Source: Burkholderia sp. WAC0059
GTDB taxonomy: Bacteria; Pseudomonadota; Gammaproteobacteria; Burkholderiales; Burkholderiaceae
Assembly: GCF_002870125.1 (NCBI RefSeq)
Contig: NZ_PNEO01000017.1
Span: 62,001 to 126,000 of the forward strand
Length of the DNA stretch: 64,000 nt
Reading direction: 5' to 3'
Below, in pieces: positions 38,004-46,835 of the stretch (within the stretch, counting starts at the first letter, position 1; each line of letters starts with the position of its first letter). The notes beneath the pieces are model-generated. The model was not told the DNA's origin and did no database searches. It saw nothing but the letters and a program-made list of their open reading frames with translations. Made by a program: the position numbers and the translations under genes.

Positions 38004-39131
38004 ATGAACACGACGACGCCCCCCGCCGCCACGCCGCTCGCGCGCAAGATCGCCGGCGCGCCGAAGGCCGAACTGCACATTCACATCGAGGGCTCGCTCG
38101 AACCCGAACTGATCTTCCGGCTCGCGCAACGCAACGGCGTGAAGCTCGCCTACGACTCGGTCGAGGCGCTGCGCGACGCCTACGCGTTCACCGACCTGCA
38201 GTCGTTCCTCGACATCTACTACGCGGGCGCGAGCGTCCTGCTGACCGAGCGGGATTTCTACGACATGACGATGGCGTACTGCGAGCGAGCGCGCGCCGAC
38301 GGCGTGGCGCATGCCGAAATCTTCTTCGATCCGCAGACGCACACCGAGCGCGGCGTCGCCATCGAGACCGTCGTGGCCGGGATCGACCGGGCGCTCGCCG
38401 AGGCGCAGACGCGCGGCCTCTCGAGCCGGCTGATCCTCTGCTTCCTGCGCCACCTGCCCGAGGAAGACGCGCTCGCGACGTTCGAAGCGGCCCGGCCGCT
38501 TTTCTGGCAGTACGCGCACCGGCTGATCGGCGTCGGGCTCGACTCGTCCGAACGCGGGCATCCCCCGTCGAAGTTCGCGCGCGTGTTCGAACGCGCGCGC
38601 GCCGAGGGCCTGAAGCTCGTCGCCCATGCCGGCGAGGAAGGCCCGCCCGCCTATGTCCACGAGGCGCTCGACACCCTGAAGGTGGACCGCATCGACCACG
38701 GCGTGCGCAGCGCCGAAGACCCGGCGCTCGTCGAGAGGCTGGCCCGCACGCGCGTCGCGCTGACCGTCTGTCCGCTCTCGAACCTCAAGCTGCGCGTGTT
38801 CGACGACCTCTCGCAACACACGCTGAAGACGCTGCTCGACGCGGGCGTCGCGGTCACGGTCAACTCCGACGACCCCGCCTACTTCGGCGGCTACGTGAAC
38901 GACAACTACGTCGCGACGATCGAGGCGCTCGGCCTGACCGACGACGACGTCTACCGGATCGTGCGCAACGGTTTCGAGGCGTCGTTCATCGCGCCCACGG
39001 AACGGGACGCGCTGATCGCGAAGCTCGATGCCTACTGGCACGGCGGGCATAGCGGCGAACATGACGGACGCAGCGAGCAGCGCGACAACGGAAGCGGAAG
39101 CGGACGCCATGAGCCGGCCGGCGCAGCCTGA
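38004..39131 (+). CDS. adenosine deaminase family protein, probably adenine deaminase
   Basis: This is a 375-residue TIM-barrel deaminase. Zn ligands are the His pair in LHIHIEG, the His in VAHAGEE and the Asp in NSDDPAYF; the catalytic Glu is in HAGEE. The loop GLDSSERGHPPSKF and the FFDPQTHTERG motif fit the bacterial/fungal adenine deaminase subgroup better than adenosine deaminase, so it may deaminate adenine to hypoxanthine. It sits between xdhC and guaD, which supports a purine role. The C-terminal 30 residues are low complexity. Confidence 0.88.
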   Translation: MNTTTPPAATPLARKIAGAPKAELHIHIEGSLEPELIFRLAQRNGVKLAYDSVEALRDAYAFTDLQSFLDIYYAGASVLLTERDFYDMTMAYCERARADGVAHAEIFFDPQTHTERGVAIETVVAGIDRALAEAQTRGLSSRLILCFLRHLPEEDALATFEAARPLFWQYAHRLIGVGLDSSERGHPPSKFARVFERARAEGLKLVAHAGEEGPPAYVHEALDTLKVDRIDHGVRSAEDPALVERLARTRVALTVCPLSNLKLRVFDDLSQHTLKTLLDAGVAVTVNSDDPAYFGGYVNDNYVATIEALGLTDDDVYRIVRNGFEASFIAPTERDALIAKLDAYWHGGHSGEHDGRSEQRDNGSGSGRHEPAGAA

Positions 39132-39179
39132 GCGGCAGATCATGTCCGACTCGCCGCGCGTACGGCACGCGGGGCACGC

Positions 39180-40493
39180 ATGACGAAGCAACGGGCGCTG
39201 CGCGCGAAACTACTGACGTTTACGGGCGACCCAGCGCAATCGCAGGACGCCGTCGTATTTCACGAAGACGGCGGCGTGATCGTCGAGAACGGACGCGTGC
39301 TCGCCTCGGGCGCATGGACTTCGCTCGCGGCGCAGCTCGCGCCGGATGCGAACGTGCGCGAGCTGCGCGACAAGCTGATCGTGCCCGGCTTCATCGACAC
39401 GCACGTGCACTATCCGCAGACGGAGATGATCGCCTCGCCGGCGCCCGGCCTGCTGCCCTGGCTCGAAACGTGGACGTTCCCGGCCGAGCGGCGCTTCGAA
39501 GACCCGGCACATGCCGGGGACGTCGCGCGCTTCTTTCTCGACGAGCTGCTGGCATGCGGCACGACCACGGCCCTCGTCCATTGCACCGTGCATCCGCAGT
39601 CCGTGGACGCATTCTTCGCCGCCAGTCACGCACGCAACCTGCGCATGGTCGCGGGCAAGGTGCTGATGGACTGCCGCTGCCCGGCGTTCCTGCGCGACAC
39701 CGCGCAATCGGGCCACGACGAAAGCGCCGCGCTCATCGCGCGCTGGCACGGCCGCGGCCGCCAGCTCTACGCCCTCACGCCGCGCTTCGCCATCACGTCG
39801 AGCGAGGCGCAGCTCGAAGCGTGCGGCGCGCTCGCCAAACAGCATCCCGACGTCTTCATCCAGAGCCACGTCGCCGAGAACCGCGACGAAGTGCGCGAGG
39901 TCGCCGCGCTGTTTCCGGACCGCCGCAGCTATCTCGACGTCTACGACCACTACGGGCTGCTGCGTCGCCGCGCCGTCTACGGCCATTGCATCCATCTCGA
40001 CGACGGGGATCGCCGGCGCATGGCGGCAACCGGCGCGATCGCCGCGCATTGCCCGAGTTCGAACCTGTTCCTCGGCAGCGGCCTGTTCGACCTCGGCGAG
40101 GCGACGCGCGCCGGCATGGCCGTGACGCTCGGCACCGACGTGGGCGGCGGCACCTCGCTCTCGATGTTGCAGACGATGAACGAAGCGCACAAAGTCGCGC
40201 GCCTCTCGGGTCATCACCTCGACGCGACGCGGATGTTCTGGCTCGCCACCGCGGGCGCGGCGACGGCGCTCGATCTCGCGGACCGCGTCGGCACGCTCGC
40301 GCCGGGCACCGAGGCGGACTTCGCGATCCTCGACCCGGCCGCTACGCCGCTGCTTGCCCGCCGCACGGCACGCGCCACGTCGCTCGAGGAACTGCTGTTC
40401 GCGTTCGCGCTGCTCGGCGACGATCGCGCGGTGTTCGAAACCTGGGCGGCCGGCCAGTGCGCGCATCGCCGCGACGCCGCCGTCCGGCACTAG
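39180..40493 (+). CDS. guaD: guanine deaminase
   Basis: This 437-residue amidohydrolase converts guanine to xanthine and ammonia. The Zn motif PGFIDTHVHYPQTEM at residues about 66-80 contains the HxH pair and the family-typical Pro-Gln. The His in QSHVAENRDEV and YGHCIHLDDG, and the Asp in LGTDVGGGTS, follow. PWLETWTFPAERRF is a GuaD signature. It begins 48 bases after the deaminase gene, and the pair feeds xanthine dehydrogenase. Confidence 0.95.
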   Translation: MTKQRALRAKLLTFTGDPAQSQDAVVFHEDGGVIVENGRVLASGAWTSLAAQLAPDANVRELRDKLIVPGFIDTHVHYPQTEMIASPAPGLLPWLETWTFPAERRFEDPAHAGDVARFFLDELLACGTTTALVHCTVHPQSVDAFFAASHARNLRMVAGKVLMDCRCPAFLRDTAQSGHDESAALIARWHGRGRQLYALTPRFAITSSEAQLEACGALAKQHPDVFIQSHVAENRDEVREVAALFPDRRSYLDVYDHYGLLRRRAVYGHCIHLDDGDRRRMAATGAIAAHCPSSNLFLGSGLFDLGEATRAGMAVTLGTDVGGGTSLSMLQTMNEAHKVARLSGHHLDATRMFWLATAGAATALDLADRVGTLAPGTEADFAILDPAATPLLARRTARATSLEELLFAFALLGDDRAVFETWAAGQCAHRRDAAVRH

Positions 40494-40555
40494 TGATAGT
40501 GACGACCGTCCGGCGGCACACCTCGGGCAGCCTGCGGCCGACCCCGTCGGCAGGA

Positions 40556-40583
40556 TTGGCCGCACGACGCCCCATGCTATAAT
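40556..40583 (+). promoter_or_regulatory. promoter of the Mn riboswitch transcript
   Basis: TTGGCC at 40556-40561 and a perfect TATAAT at 40578-40583 are spaced 16 bases. Transcription would start near 40590, just before the riboswitch P1 stem. Confidence 0.75.
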
Positions 40584-40590
40584 CCGCCCC

Positions 40591-40737
40591 TCATTGGGGA
40601 GTAGCCGCCCCGCGTTCCGCGACTATCCGGCCAACAAGCCGGATTTCTTTTGCGCGGCAACCGCGGGGGCGCCTGTCAACAGACTTGGCCGCAAGGCCAT
40701 GGCAGGTGCAGCCTCGGGCCTGGCGAGACCGATGACT
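40591..40737 (+). ncRNA. yybP-ykoY manganese riboswitch
   Basis: The RNA starts with TCATTGGGGAGTAGCC and ends GGCGAGACCGATGACT, the two conserved ends of the yybP-ykoY (Mn2+) class. The P1 arms TCATTGG (40591-40597) and CCGATGA (40729-40735) pair with one G-U. It precedes a GDT1/TMEM165-family exporter, a known target of this class. A GC-rich hairpin between the aptamer and the GTG start (about 40750-40800) is a candidate expression platform. Confidence 0.85.
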
Positions 40738-40811
40738 CATGACCGCCGCAATAGGGCCCGGCGGATCGTGGGTCGTCGCTCGCACTCATCCGGCCCGGGG
40801 AACATCACGAC

Positions 40812-41384
40812 GTGGAACAAGCCTTTCTGGTCTCGACCAGCGCAGTCGCCCTTGCCGAGATCGGCGACAAAACCCAACTGCTCTCGCTCGTACTCGCCGC
40901 CCGCTACCGCAAGCCGCTACCCATCATCCTCGGCGTGCTGGCCGCCACGATGGTCAACCATGCGTGCGCCGGCGCGCTCGGCGACTGGCTCGGCTCGCTC
41001 GTCACGCCGACCATCATGCACTGGGCGCTGGCCGCGTCGTTCATCGCGATGGGGCTCTGGATACTCGTGCCCGACAAACTCGACGACGAAGAAGCCAACG
41101 TGAGCCGTTCGCGCTTCGGCGTATTCGGCACGACCGTCGTGACCTTCTTCGTCGCCGAGATGGGCGACAAGACGCAGATCGCAACCGTCGCGCTCGCCGC
41201 GCGCTTTCACGACTTTTTCGGCGTCGTGGCCGGCACGACCCTCGGCATGATGATCGCGAACGTGCCCGCGATCCTGCTCGGCGACCGCTTCGCGCACCGG
41301 CTGCCGACGAAGCTCGTGCACGCCATCGCGGCCGTGATGTTCGTCGTGCTGGGCTCGCTCGCGCTGCTGCACGTCGGACTGTAG
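40812..41384 (+). CDS. GDT1/TMEM165-family manganese exporter
   Basis: This is a 190-residue, six-TM inner-membrane protein of the UPF0016 family with the two signature motifs AEIGDKTQ (near residue 15) and AEMGDKTQ (near residue 115), which bind the cation. Family members export Mn2+. The start is GTG. It lies directly behind the yybP-ykoY riboswitch, so it should be induced when Mn is high and protect the cell from excess Mn. Confidence 0.93.
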   Translation: MEQAFLVSTSAVALAEIGDKTQLLSLVLAARYRKPLPIILGVLAATMVNHACAGALGDWLGSLVTPTIMHWALAASFIAMGLWILVPDKLDDEEANVSRSRFGVFGTTVVTFFVAEMGDKTQIATVALAARFHDFFGVVAGTTLGMMIANVPAILLGDRFAHRLPTKLVHAIAAVMFVVLGSLALLHVGL

Positions 41385-41466
41385 TCCGTGTCCGCGGCGG
41401 CGCGGCGGACAGCGGCGCGGCGAACCGGGCACTGACGCGCGGACAAGCGCGGAATAATGTCCGCGC

Positions 41467-41495
41467 CGGACAACCGCCGCGAGCCTTTGTACAAT
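41467..41495 (+). promoter_or_regulatory. candidate pepN promoter
   Basis: A -35-like CGGACA (41467-41472) and -10 TACAAT (41490-41495) are spaced 17 bases and lie 89 bases before the pepN ATG. Confidence 0.55.
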
Positions 41496-41584
41496 GGGCC
41501 GATCTGCCCGCGCGCGGCCTTGCAGCCGGCCTGCGCGCAGTCGGTCCCATTTCTCCCTCTTTCGCGTCCCTGCCAGCCTGAGCC

Positions 41585-44275
41585 ATGACCGATACCGCCA
41601 CGTCCACCGCGATCCGCCGCGCGGATTACACGCCGCCCGCCTTCCTGATCGACACTGTCGCGCTCGAATTCGACCTCGTGCCCGAGCGCACTGTGGTCAG
41701 GAGCACCCTGCGCATCCGCCGCAATCCGGCCGCCGCGCATGCGCCGCATCTGGAGCTGGTCGGCGAGCAGCTCGAATTCCTCGGCGCCACGCTCGACGGC
41801 GCGCCCTATGCCGCGGTGCGCGCCCACGAGCACGGCCTGAGCGTCGAGAACGTGCCCGACCGCTTCGAGCTGACGCTCACGGGCGCGTGCGATCCGTCGG
41901 CCAACACGACGCTCTCGGGCCTCTACGTCTCGGGCGGCAACTTCTTCACGCAATGCGAGGCCGAAGGCTTTCGCCGCATCACCTGGTTCCTCGACCGCCC
42001 CGACGTGATGGCGACCTACACGGTCACGCTGCGCGCCGACAAGGCCGCGTATCCGGTGCTGCTCTCGAACGGCAATCTCGTCGAGGAAGGCGTGCTGCCC
42101 GACGGCCGCCATTACGCGCGCTGGGAAGATCCGTTCCGCAAGCCCTGCTATCTGTTCGCGCTCGTCGCGGGCAAGCTCGTCGCGCTCGAGGAGCGCATCC
42201 GCTCGGGCTCCGGCAAGGAAAAGCTGCTGCAGGTCTGGGTCGAGCCGCACGACCTCGACAAGACGCGCCACGCGATGGACTCGCTGATCCACGCGATCCG
42301 CTGGGACGAAAGGCGCTTCGGGCTCGAGCTCGATCTCGACCGCTTCATGATCGTCGCGGTCAGCGACTTCAACATGGGCGCGATGGAGAACAAGGGGCTC
42401 AACATCTTCAACACGAAGTACGTGCTGGCGAACCCCGAAACCGCGACCGACACCGACTTCGCGAACATCGAGGCCGTGGTCGGCCACGAATACTTCCACA
42501 ACTGGACCGGCAACCGCGTCACCTGCCGCGACTGGTTCCAGTTGAGCCTGAAGGAAGGGCTCACGGTGTTCCGCGACCAGGAGTTCTCGGCGGACATGGC
42601 CGGCGGGGAAACGGACGAGGCCGCGCGCGCGACCAAGCGCATCGAGGACGTGCGCGTGCTGCGCCAGGTGCAGTTCGCCGAGGACGCGGGCCCGATGGCG
42701 CACCCGGTGCGCCCGGAAAGCTACGTCGAGATCAACAACTTCTACACGGTGACCGTCTACGAAAAGGGCGCGGAAGTCGTGCGGATGTATCAGACGCTGT
42801 TCGGCCGCGACGGCTTTCGCAAGGGCATGGACCTGTACTTCCAGCGCCACGACGGCGAGGCCGTGACCTGCAACGACTTCCGCGCCGCGATGGCCGACGC
42901 GAACGGCCGCGACCTCGCGCAGTTCGAGCGCTGGTACAGCCAGGCCGGCACGCCGCGCGTGACGGTGACGACGCGTTACGACGAGGCCGCGCGCCGCTAC
43001 AGCGTGAGCGTCGCGCAGAGCTACGGGCCCACGTCGCCGGCCGCGCGCGAGACGCAGAACGGCCCGCTGCTGATCCCGTTCGCGATCGGCCTGATCGGCC
43101 CGGACGGCGCCGACCTGCCGCTGCGCCTCGAAGGCGAACGCGAGGCGCAGGGCACGACGCGCGTGCTCGACGTCACCGGATCGCAACAGACGTTCACGTT
43201 CGTCGACGTGCCGGCGAAGCCGCTGCCCTCGCTGCTGCGCAATTTCTCGGCGCCGGTCATCGTCGAGTACGACTACAGCGACGACGAGCTCGCGTTCCTG
43301 CTCGCGCACGACAGCGATCCGTTCAACCGCTGGGAAGCGGGCCAGCGGCTCGCCACCCGCGAGCTGCTCGCGCTGGCGGCGCACGCGGCCACCGGCCGGA
43401 CGCTGCAGCTCGACGACGCCGTGGTCGGCGCGTTTCGCCGCGTCCTGACCGACGAGACGCTATCGCCGGCATTCCGCGAGCTCGCGCTGATGCTGCCCTC
43501 CGAGACCTATCTCGCCGAGCAGATGGCCGAATCGGACCCGGCCGCGGTCCATGCCGCGCGCCAGTTCGTGCGCCGCCGGCTTGCCCAGGCGCTCAAGGCC
43601 GACTGGCTCGCCGTGTACGAGCGTCACCGCACGCCGGGCGCCTACGAGGCGACGTCGACCGCCGCCGGTCATCGCGCGCTGAAGAACCTTGCGCTGTCGT
43701 ATCTGGCCGAACTCGACGATCCGGCCGACGCCGTGCGGCTCGCGAGCGCGCAATACGACGCGGCTGACAACATGACGGACCGCGCCGCGGCGCTCTCGGC
43801 GCTTCTGAACGCGGCCGCCGGAAGCGGCAGCGACTTCGCGCAGGGTCCGCTCGACGACTTCTACCGCCGCTTCGAGAAGGAGCCGCTCGTCATCGACAAG
43901 TGGTTCGCCCTGCAGGCCACCCAGCGCGGCCGAAAGGGTCGTCCCGTGATCGCGGAAGTGCGCCGCCTGATGGCCCATCCCGCGTTCAACCTGAAGAACC
44001 CGAACCGCGCACGCTCTCTGATCTTCAGCTTCTGCGCGGCAAATCCGGCCCAATTCCATGCGCCGGACGGCTCGGGCTACGCGTTCTGGGCCGAACAGGT
44101 GATCGCGCTCGACGCGCTCAACCCGCAAGTCGCCGCACGGCTGGCCCGTTCGCTCGAGTTGTGGCGGCGCTTCACGCCGGCGTTGCGCGAGCCGATGCGC
44201 GCCGCGCTCGAAAAGGTCGCCGCACAGGTGAAGTCGCGCGACGTGCGCGAGATCGTCGAAAAGGCGCTGGCCTGA
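41585..44275 (+). CDS. pepN: aminopeptidase N
   Basis: This 896-residue M1-family zinc metallopeptidase removes N-terminal residues from peptides in the cytoplasm. The substrate motif GAMENKG precedes the Zn-binding HEYFH (H301, H305), with the third ligand Glu further on in LKEGLTVF. The length matches bacterial PepN (about 870-900). Its order pepN-fbp-tRNA-Thr is typical of Burkholderia. A strong terminator lies 57 bases behind. Confidence 0.97.
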   Translation: MTDTATSTAIRRADYTPPAFLIDTVALEFDLVPERTVVRSTLRIRRNPAAAHAPHLELVGEQLEFLGATLDGAPYAAVRAHEHGLSVENVPDRFELTLTGACDPSANTTLSGLYVSGGNFFTQCEAEGFRRITWFLDRPDVMATYTVTLRADKAAYPVLLSNGNLVEEGVLPDGRHYARWEDPFRKPCYLFALVAGKLVALEERIRSGSGKEKLLQVWVEPHDLDKTRHAMDSLIHAIRWDERRFGLELDLDRFMIVAVSDFNMGAMENKGLNIFNTKYVLANPETATDTDFANIEAVVGHEYFHNWTGNRVTCRDWFQLSLKEGLTVFRDQEFSADMAGGETDEAARATKRIEDVRVLRQVQFAEDAGPMAHPVRPESYVEINNFYTVTVYEKGAEVVRMYQTLFGRDGFRKGMDLYFQRHDGEAVTCNDFRAAMADANGRDLAQFERWYSQAGTPRVTVTTRYDEAARRYSVSVAQSYGPTSPAARETQNGPLLIPFAIGLIGPDGADLPLRLEGEREAQGTTRVLDVTGSQQTFTFVDVPAKPLPSLLRNFSAPVIVEYDYSDDELAFLLAHDSDPFNRWEAGQRLATRELLALAAHAATGRTLQLDDAVVGAFRRVLTDETLSPAFRELALMLPSETYLAEQMAESDPAAVHAARQFVRRRLAQALKADWLAVYERHRTPGAYEATSTAAGHRALKNLALSYLAELDDPADAVRLASAQYDAADNMTDRAAALSALLNAAAGSGSDFAQGPLDDFYRRFEKEPLVIDKWFALQATQRGRKGRPVIAEVRRLMAHPAFNLKNPNRARSLIFSFCAANPAQFHAPDGSGYAFWAEQVIALDALNPQVAARLARSLELWRRFTPALREPMRAALEKVAAQVKSRDVREIVEKALA

Positions 44276-44332
44276 AGACGCGGGACACGCTGGCGTCGTC
44301 CGGCAATACACAACACAATCCGCTGACGCACG

Positions 44333-44367
44333 AAACCGGCCCGCCGTTCACGTGGGCCGGTTTTTTT
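44333..44367 (+). terminator. rho-independent terminator of pepN
   Basis: A 10-bp stem (44333-44342 with 44354-44363) carries a run of seven T. It separates pepN from fbp. Confidence 0.9.
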
Positions 44368-44492
44368 CGATACATCGGGACGGAAGCGAAACGTATTGCG
44401 GAACCGGCACGAACCCGACCGCAAAAACCGGCGGCCGCTACCCCGGACGCCCGGGCACGGCACCGATCCGGTGCGGCCGAATGTCAGGCAGG

Positions 44493-44498
44493 TAGAAT
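44493..44498 (+). promoter_or_regulatory. fbp -10 box
   Basis: A TAGAAT hexamer lies 32 bases before the fbp ATG, downstream of the pepN terminator; no clear -35 was seen. Confidence 0.4.
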
Positions 44499-44530
44499 CT
44501 CGTTATTCCCCAGCCTACCGGAGCATCGCA

Positions 44531-45547
44531 ATGGCCTTGCAACGTCGCACCACCCTTACGAAATACCTGATCGAGCAGCAGCGAAAAACCCATAACCTGC
44601 CCGCCGATCTGCGCCTTCTGATCGAAGTCGTCGCCCGCGCCTGCAAGGCGATCAGCTACAACGTCAGCAAGGGCGCGCTCGGCGACGCGCTCGGCAGCGC
44701 CGAAAGCGAGAACGTGCAGGGCGAGGTGCAGAAGAAGCTCGACATCCTCTCGAACGAGATCCTGCTCGACGCGAACGAATGGGGCGGCAACCTGGCCGCG
44801 ATGGCGTCGGAGGAGATGGAAACGTATTTCCCGATCCCGGCCAACTATCCGAAGGGCGAGTACCTGCTGCTGTTCGATCCGCTCGACGGCTCCTCGAACA
44901 TCGACGTGAACGTGTCGATCGGCACGATCTTCTCGGTGCTGCGCTGCCCGGACGGCCAGCAGGCCACGGAGCAGTCGTTCCTGCAGCCGGGCACGCAGCA
45001 GGTCGCGGCCGGCTACGCCGTGTACGGCCCGCAAAGCGTGTTCGTGCTGACGACCGGCGACGGCGTGAACTGCTTCACGCTCGACCGTGAAGTGGGCTCG
45101 TGGGTGCTCACGCAGAGCGACATGCGCATCCCCGAAGACACGCGCGAATACGCGATCAACGCGTCGAACGCGCGGCACTGGTACGAGCCGGTGCAGAAGT
45201 ATGTCGGCGAGTTGAACGCAGGCAAGGACGGAGCGCGCCAGCAGGACTTCAACATGCGCTGGATCGCGTCGATGGTGGCCGACGTGCATCGCATCCTGAA
45301 CCGCGGCGGCATCTTCATGTACCCGGCCGACCGCCGCACGCCGGACCGACCCGGCAAGCTGCGCCTCATGTACGAGGCGAACCCGATGGCATTCATCGTC
45401 GAGCAGGCGGGCGGCGCCGCGACCAACGGCGAAAAGCGCATCCTCGAAGTTACGCCGAAGGGCCTGCACGAACGCGTCGCCGTGTTCCTCGGCTCGAAGA
45501 ACGAGGTCGATCGCGTGACGCGCTACCACCTCGAAGCGAAGGGCTAA
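44531..45547 (+). CDS. fbp: fructose-1,6-bisphosphatase class I
   Basis: This 338-residue enzyme hydrolyses fructose-1,6-bisphosphate to fructose-6-phosphate in gluconeogenesis. The metal/phosphate motif DPLDGSSNIDVNVSIG lies near residue 117, with LSNEILLDANEW and MASEEME before it. The ATG at 44531 matches the family start (ALQRRTTLTKYL). No partner gene; it is monocistronic behind the pepN terminator. Confidence 0.97.
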   Translation: MALQRRTTLTKYLIEQQRKTHNLPADLRLLIEVVARACKAISYNVSKGALGDALGSAESENVQGEVQKKLDILSNEILLDANEWGGNLAAMASEEMETYFPIPANYPKGEYLLLFDPLDGSSNIDVNVSIGTIFSVLRCPDGQQATEQSFLQPGTQQVAAGYAVYGPQSVFVLTTGDGVNCFTLDREVGSWVLTQSDMRIPEDTREYAINASNARHWYEPVQKYVGELNAGKDGARQQDFNMRWIASMVADVHRILNRGGIFMYPADRRTPDRPGKLRLMYEANPMAFIVEQAGGAATNGEKRILEVTPKGLHERVAVFLGSKNEVDRVTRYHLEAKG

Positions 45548-45569
45548 CGGGAGAAGGATCTGCTGCGCC

Positions 45570-45593
45570 GGTCCGGGCCGATCGGCCCGGACC
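45570..45593. repeat. 24-base perfect palindrome behind fbp
   Basis: GGTCCGGGCCGATCGGCCCGGACC folds as a GC-rich hairpin 23 bases after the fbp stop but has no T-run, so it may act in RNA stability or as a weak terminator. Confidence 0.6.
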
Positions 45594-45722
45594 TCAAGCC
45601 CAGGGGGACGATTTTCAGCGAGGGGCTTCCCAAGGCCTGAAATGCCCGATAGAATAGCGGGCTCTATCTGATTGCACGCCAAGCTGGCTTCGCCGGACAA
45701 AAGCAACGCAATTCAGAAGTGG

Positions 45723-45798
45723 GCCGGAATAGCTCAGACGGTAGAGCAGCGCATTCGTAATGCGAAGGTCGGGGGTTCGATTCCTCTTTCCGGCACCA
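45723..45798 (+). tRNA. thrT: tRNA-Thr (CGT anticodon)
   Basis: This is a 76-base tRNA with acceptor arms GCCGGAA and TTCCGGC, D-arm with AGCTCAG, anticodon loop TTCGTAA giving CGT (Thr, codon ACG), T-arm GGGGGTTCGATTCC and encoded CCA. A TAGAAT box lies at 45650-45655. Accessory DNA starts right behind it, so its 3' end is the probable integration site of the island. Confidence 0.95.
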
Positions 45799-46094
45799 AG
45801 AAATTCAAGGGGTTACAGGCGATTCGCTTGTAACCCCTTTCTCGTTTCTATGGTCATGTAACCACCATGTAACCGGATTCGATCAACAGGCTGCCCTTTG
45901 ATCACGGTTGCACTATCGATCTCTCCGTTGCCCCATCCATCGCGAAAACGATATGGTCTGCGGAGAGCCATGCCTGCCCCGGCACTGTGTAAAATCGTCC
46001 CTAATTCGCGTCGAGGCAGCGCTTGCGCACAACGAGCGTCGGGTGTCTTGCCGCCGGGCGACACACCACACTCGATGCCGCGAGCCCCTAAAAT
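45799..46094. other. 296-base island border with terminator and TGTAACC repeats
   Basis: A terminator-like hairpin (GGGGTTACA at 45809-45817 with TGTAACCCC at 45829-45837, then TTTCT) closes the tRNA transcript. TGTAACC recurs at 45829, 45857 and 45868; the last two belong to CATGTAACC copies 11 bases apart, reminiscent of integrase arm sites. No integrase gene is present. The rest holds no credible ORF. Confidence 0.5.
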
Positions 46095-46835
46095 ATGATC
46101 AACGGGCAGGTCATACAGATTGTCGAAGTTTTGCAGCGAGCCATCCAGGGACGAACTCAACCGTTCCTGTGTCGAGGGGAAGACGAGCGGCTCTATTACG
46201 TGAAAGGTCGAGGCGCCGGCCGTCAAGGCCTCATTGCCGAATGGCTCGGCAGCAACATGGCCATTGCATTTGGCTTGCCCGTGGCAGAGTGCCGGATTGT
46301 CGAAATTCCGGATGTTTTGCGCCATGCCGGCATCCAGGATTTTCATGATCTGGGCGTCGGATATGCTTTCGGGTCGCGGGTGCATGACAATGTGATCGAC
46401 CTGCCCTATACATATGTATCCCGGGTCGATCGCGAGCTTCGCAAGGACGTGGCCGTCTTTGACTGGTGGGTTCGCAATGAAGACCGAACGCTCACAGACC
46501 TCGGTGGCAACGTCAACCTGCTCTGGAATGTCGTCCGGCAGGAACTCATCGTCATCGACTACAATCTTGCGTTCGATAGAACCTTTAATGAGGGACAGTT
46601 TCTCAGCGGCCATGTCTTTGCTGCCGCCTGGAACGAGGTCTATCAAGATTTCCTCGCGCGTCCAGCCTACGAGGAACGCATGCGCCAGGCGCTGGCCCAT
46701 TTTGAGGATGCATGCGACAAAATGCCTGACGAATGGCTCGAAGCTGGACCGGGCGTCCCGGCACTTCTGATGCCGGCGGACGTCAAACTGATGTTGGAAC
46801 GGGTGAATCTACCCGCCTTTTGGGACAAGTCATGA
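46095..46835 (+). CDS. HipA-like (HipA_2 type) protein kinase
   Basis: This 246-residue protein is of the short HipA-like kinase family. A nucleotide-binding Lys region (RLYYVKGRGAG, about residues 33-43), a catalytic segment FDWWVRNEDRTLTDLGGNVNLL (residues about 140-165) and the metal motif VIDYNLAF are visible. It lacks HipA's N-terminal domain, and no HipB-like HTH gene is adjacent. Its stop overlaps the ATG of the DUF3037 gene by four bases, so the two are coupled. It is AT-richer than the core genome. Possible toxin-type or regulatory kinase; the target is unknown. Confidence 0.78.
   Translation: MINGQVIQIVEVLQRAIQGRTQPFLCRGEDERLYYVKGRGAGRQGLIAEWLGSNMAIAFGLPVAECRIVEIPDVLRHAGIQDFHDLGVGYAFGSRVHDNVIDLPYTYVSRVDRELRKDVAVFDWWVRNEDRTLTDLGGNVNLLWNVVRQELIVIDYNLAFDRTFNEGQFLSGHVFAAAWNEVYQDFLARPAYEERMRQALAHFEDACDKMPDEWLEAGPGVPALLMPADVKLMLERVNLPAFWDKS

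Noticed and set aside
36771..39191. 806-codon minus-strand ORF
   Set aside because: It is antisense to xdhC and the deaminase gene, which have clear motifs; the product is Arg/Glu-rich without a family.
41207..43384. 725-codon minus-strand ORF
   Set aside because: It is antisense to pepN, whose HEYFH and GAMEN motifs are unmistakable.
45813..46700. 295-codon minus-strand ORF across the island border
   Set aside because: It was checked as a possible integrase remnant; no R-H-x-x-R-Y motifs are present and most of it is antisense to the HipA-like gene.
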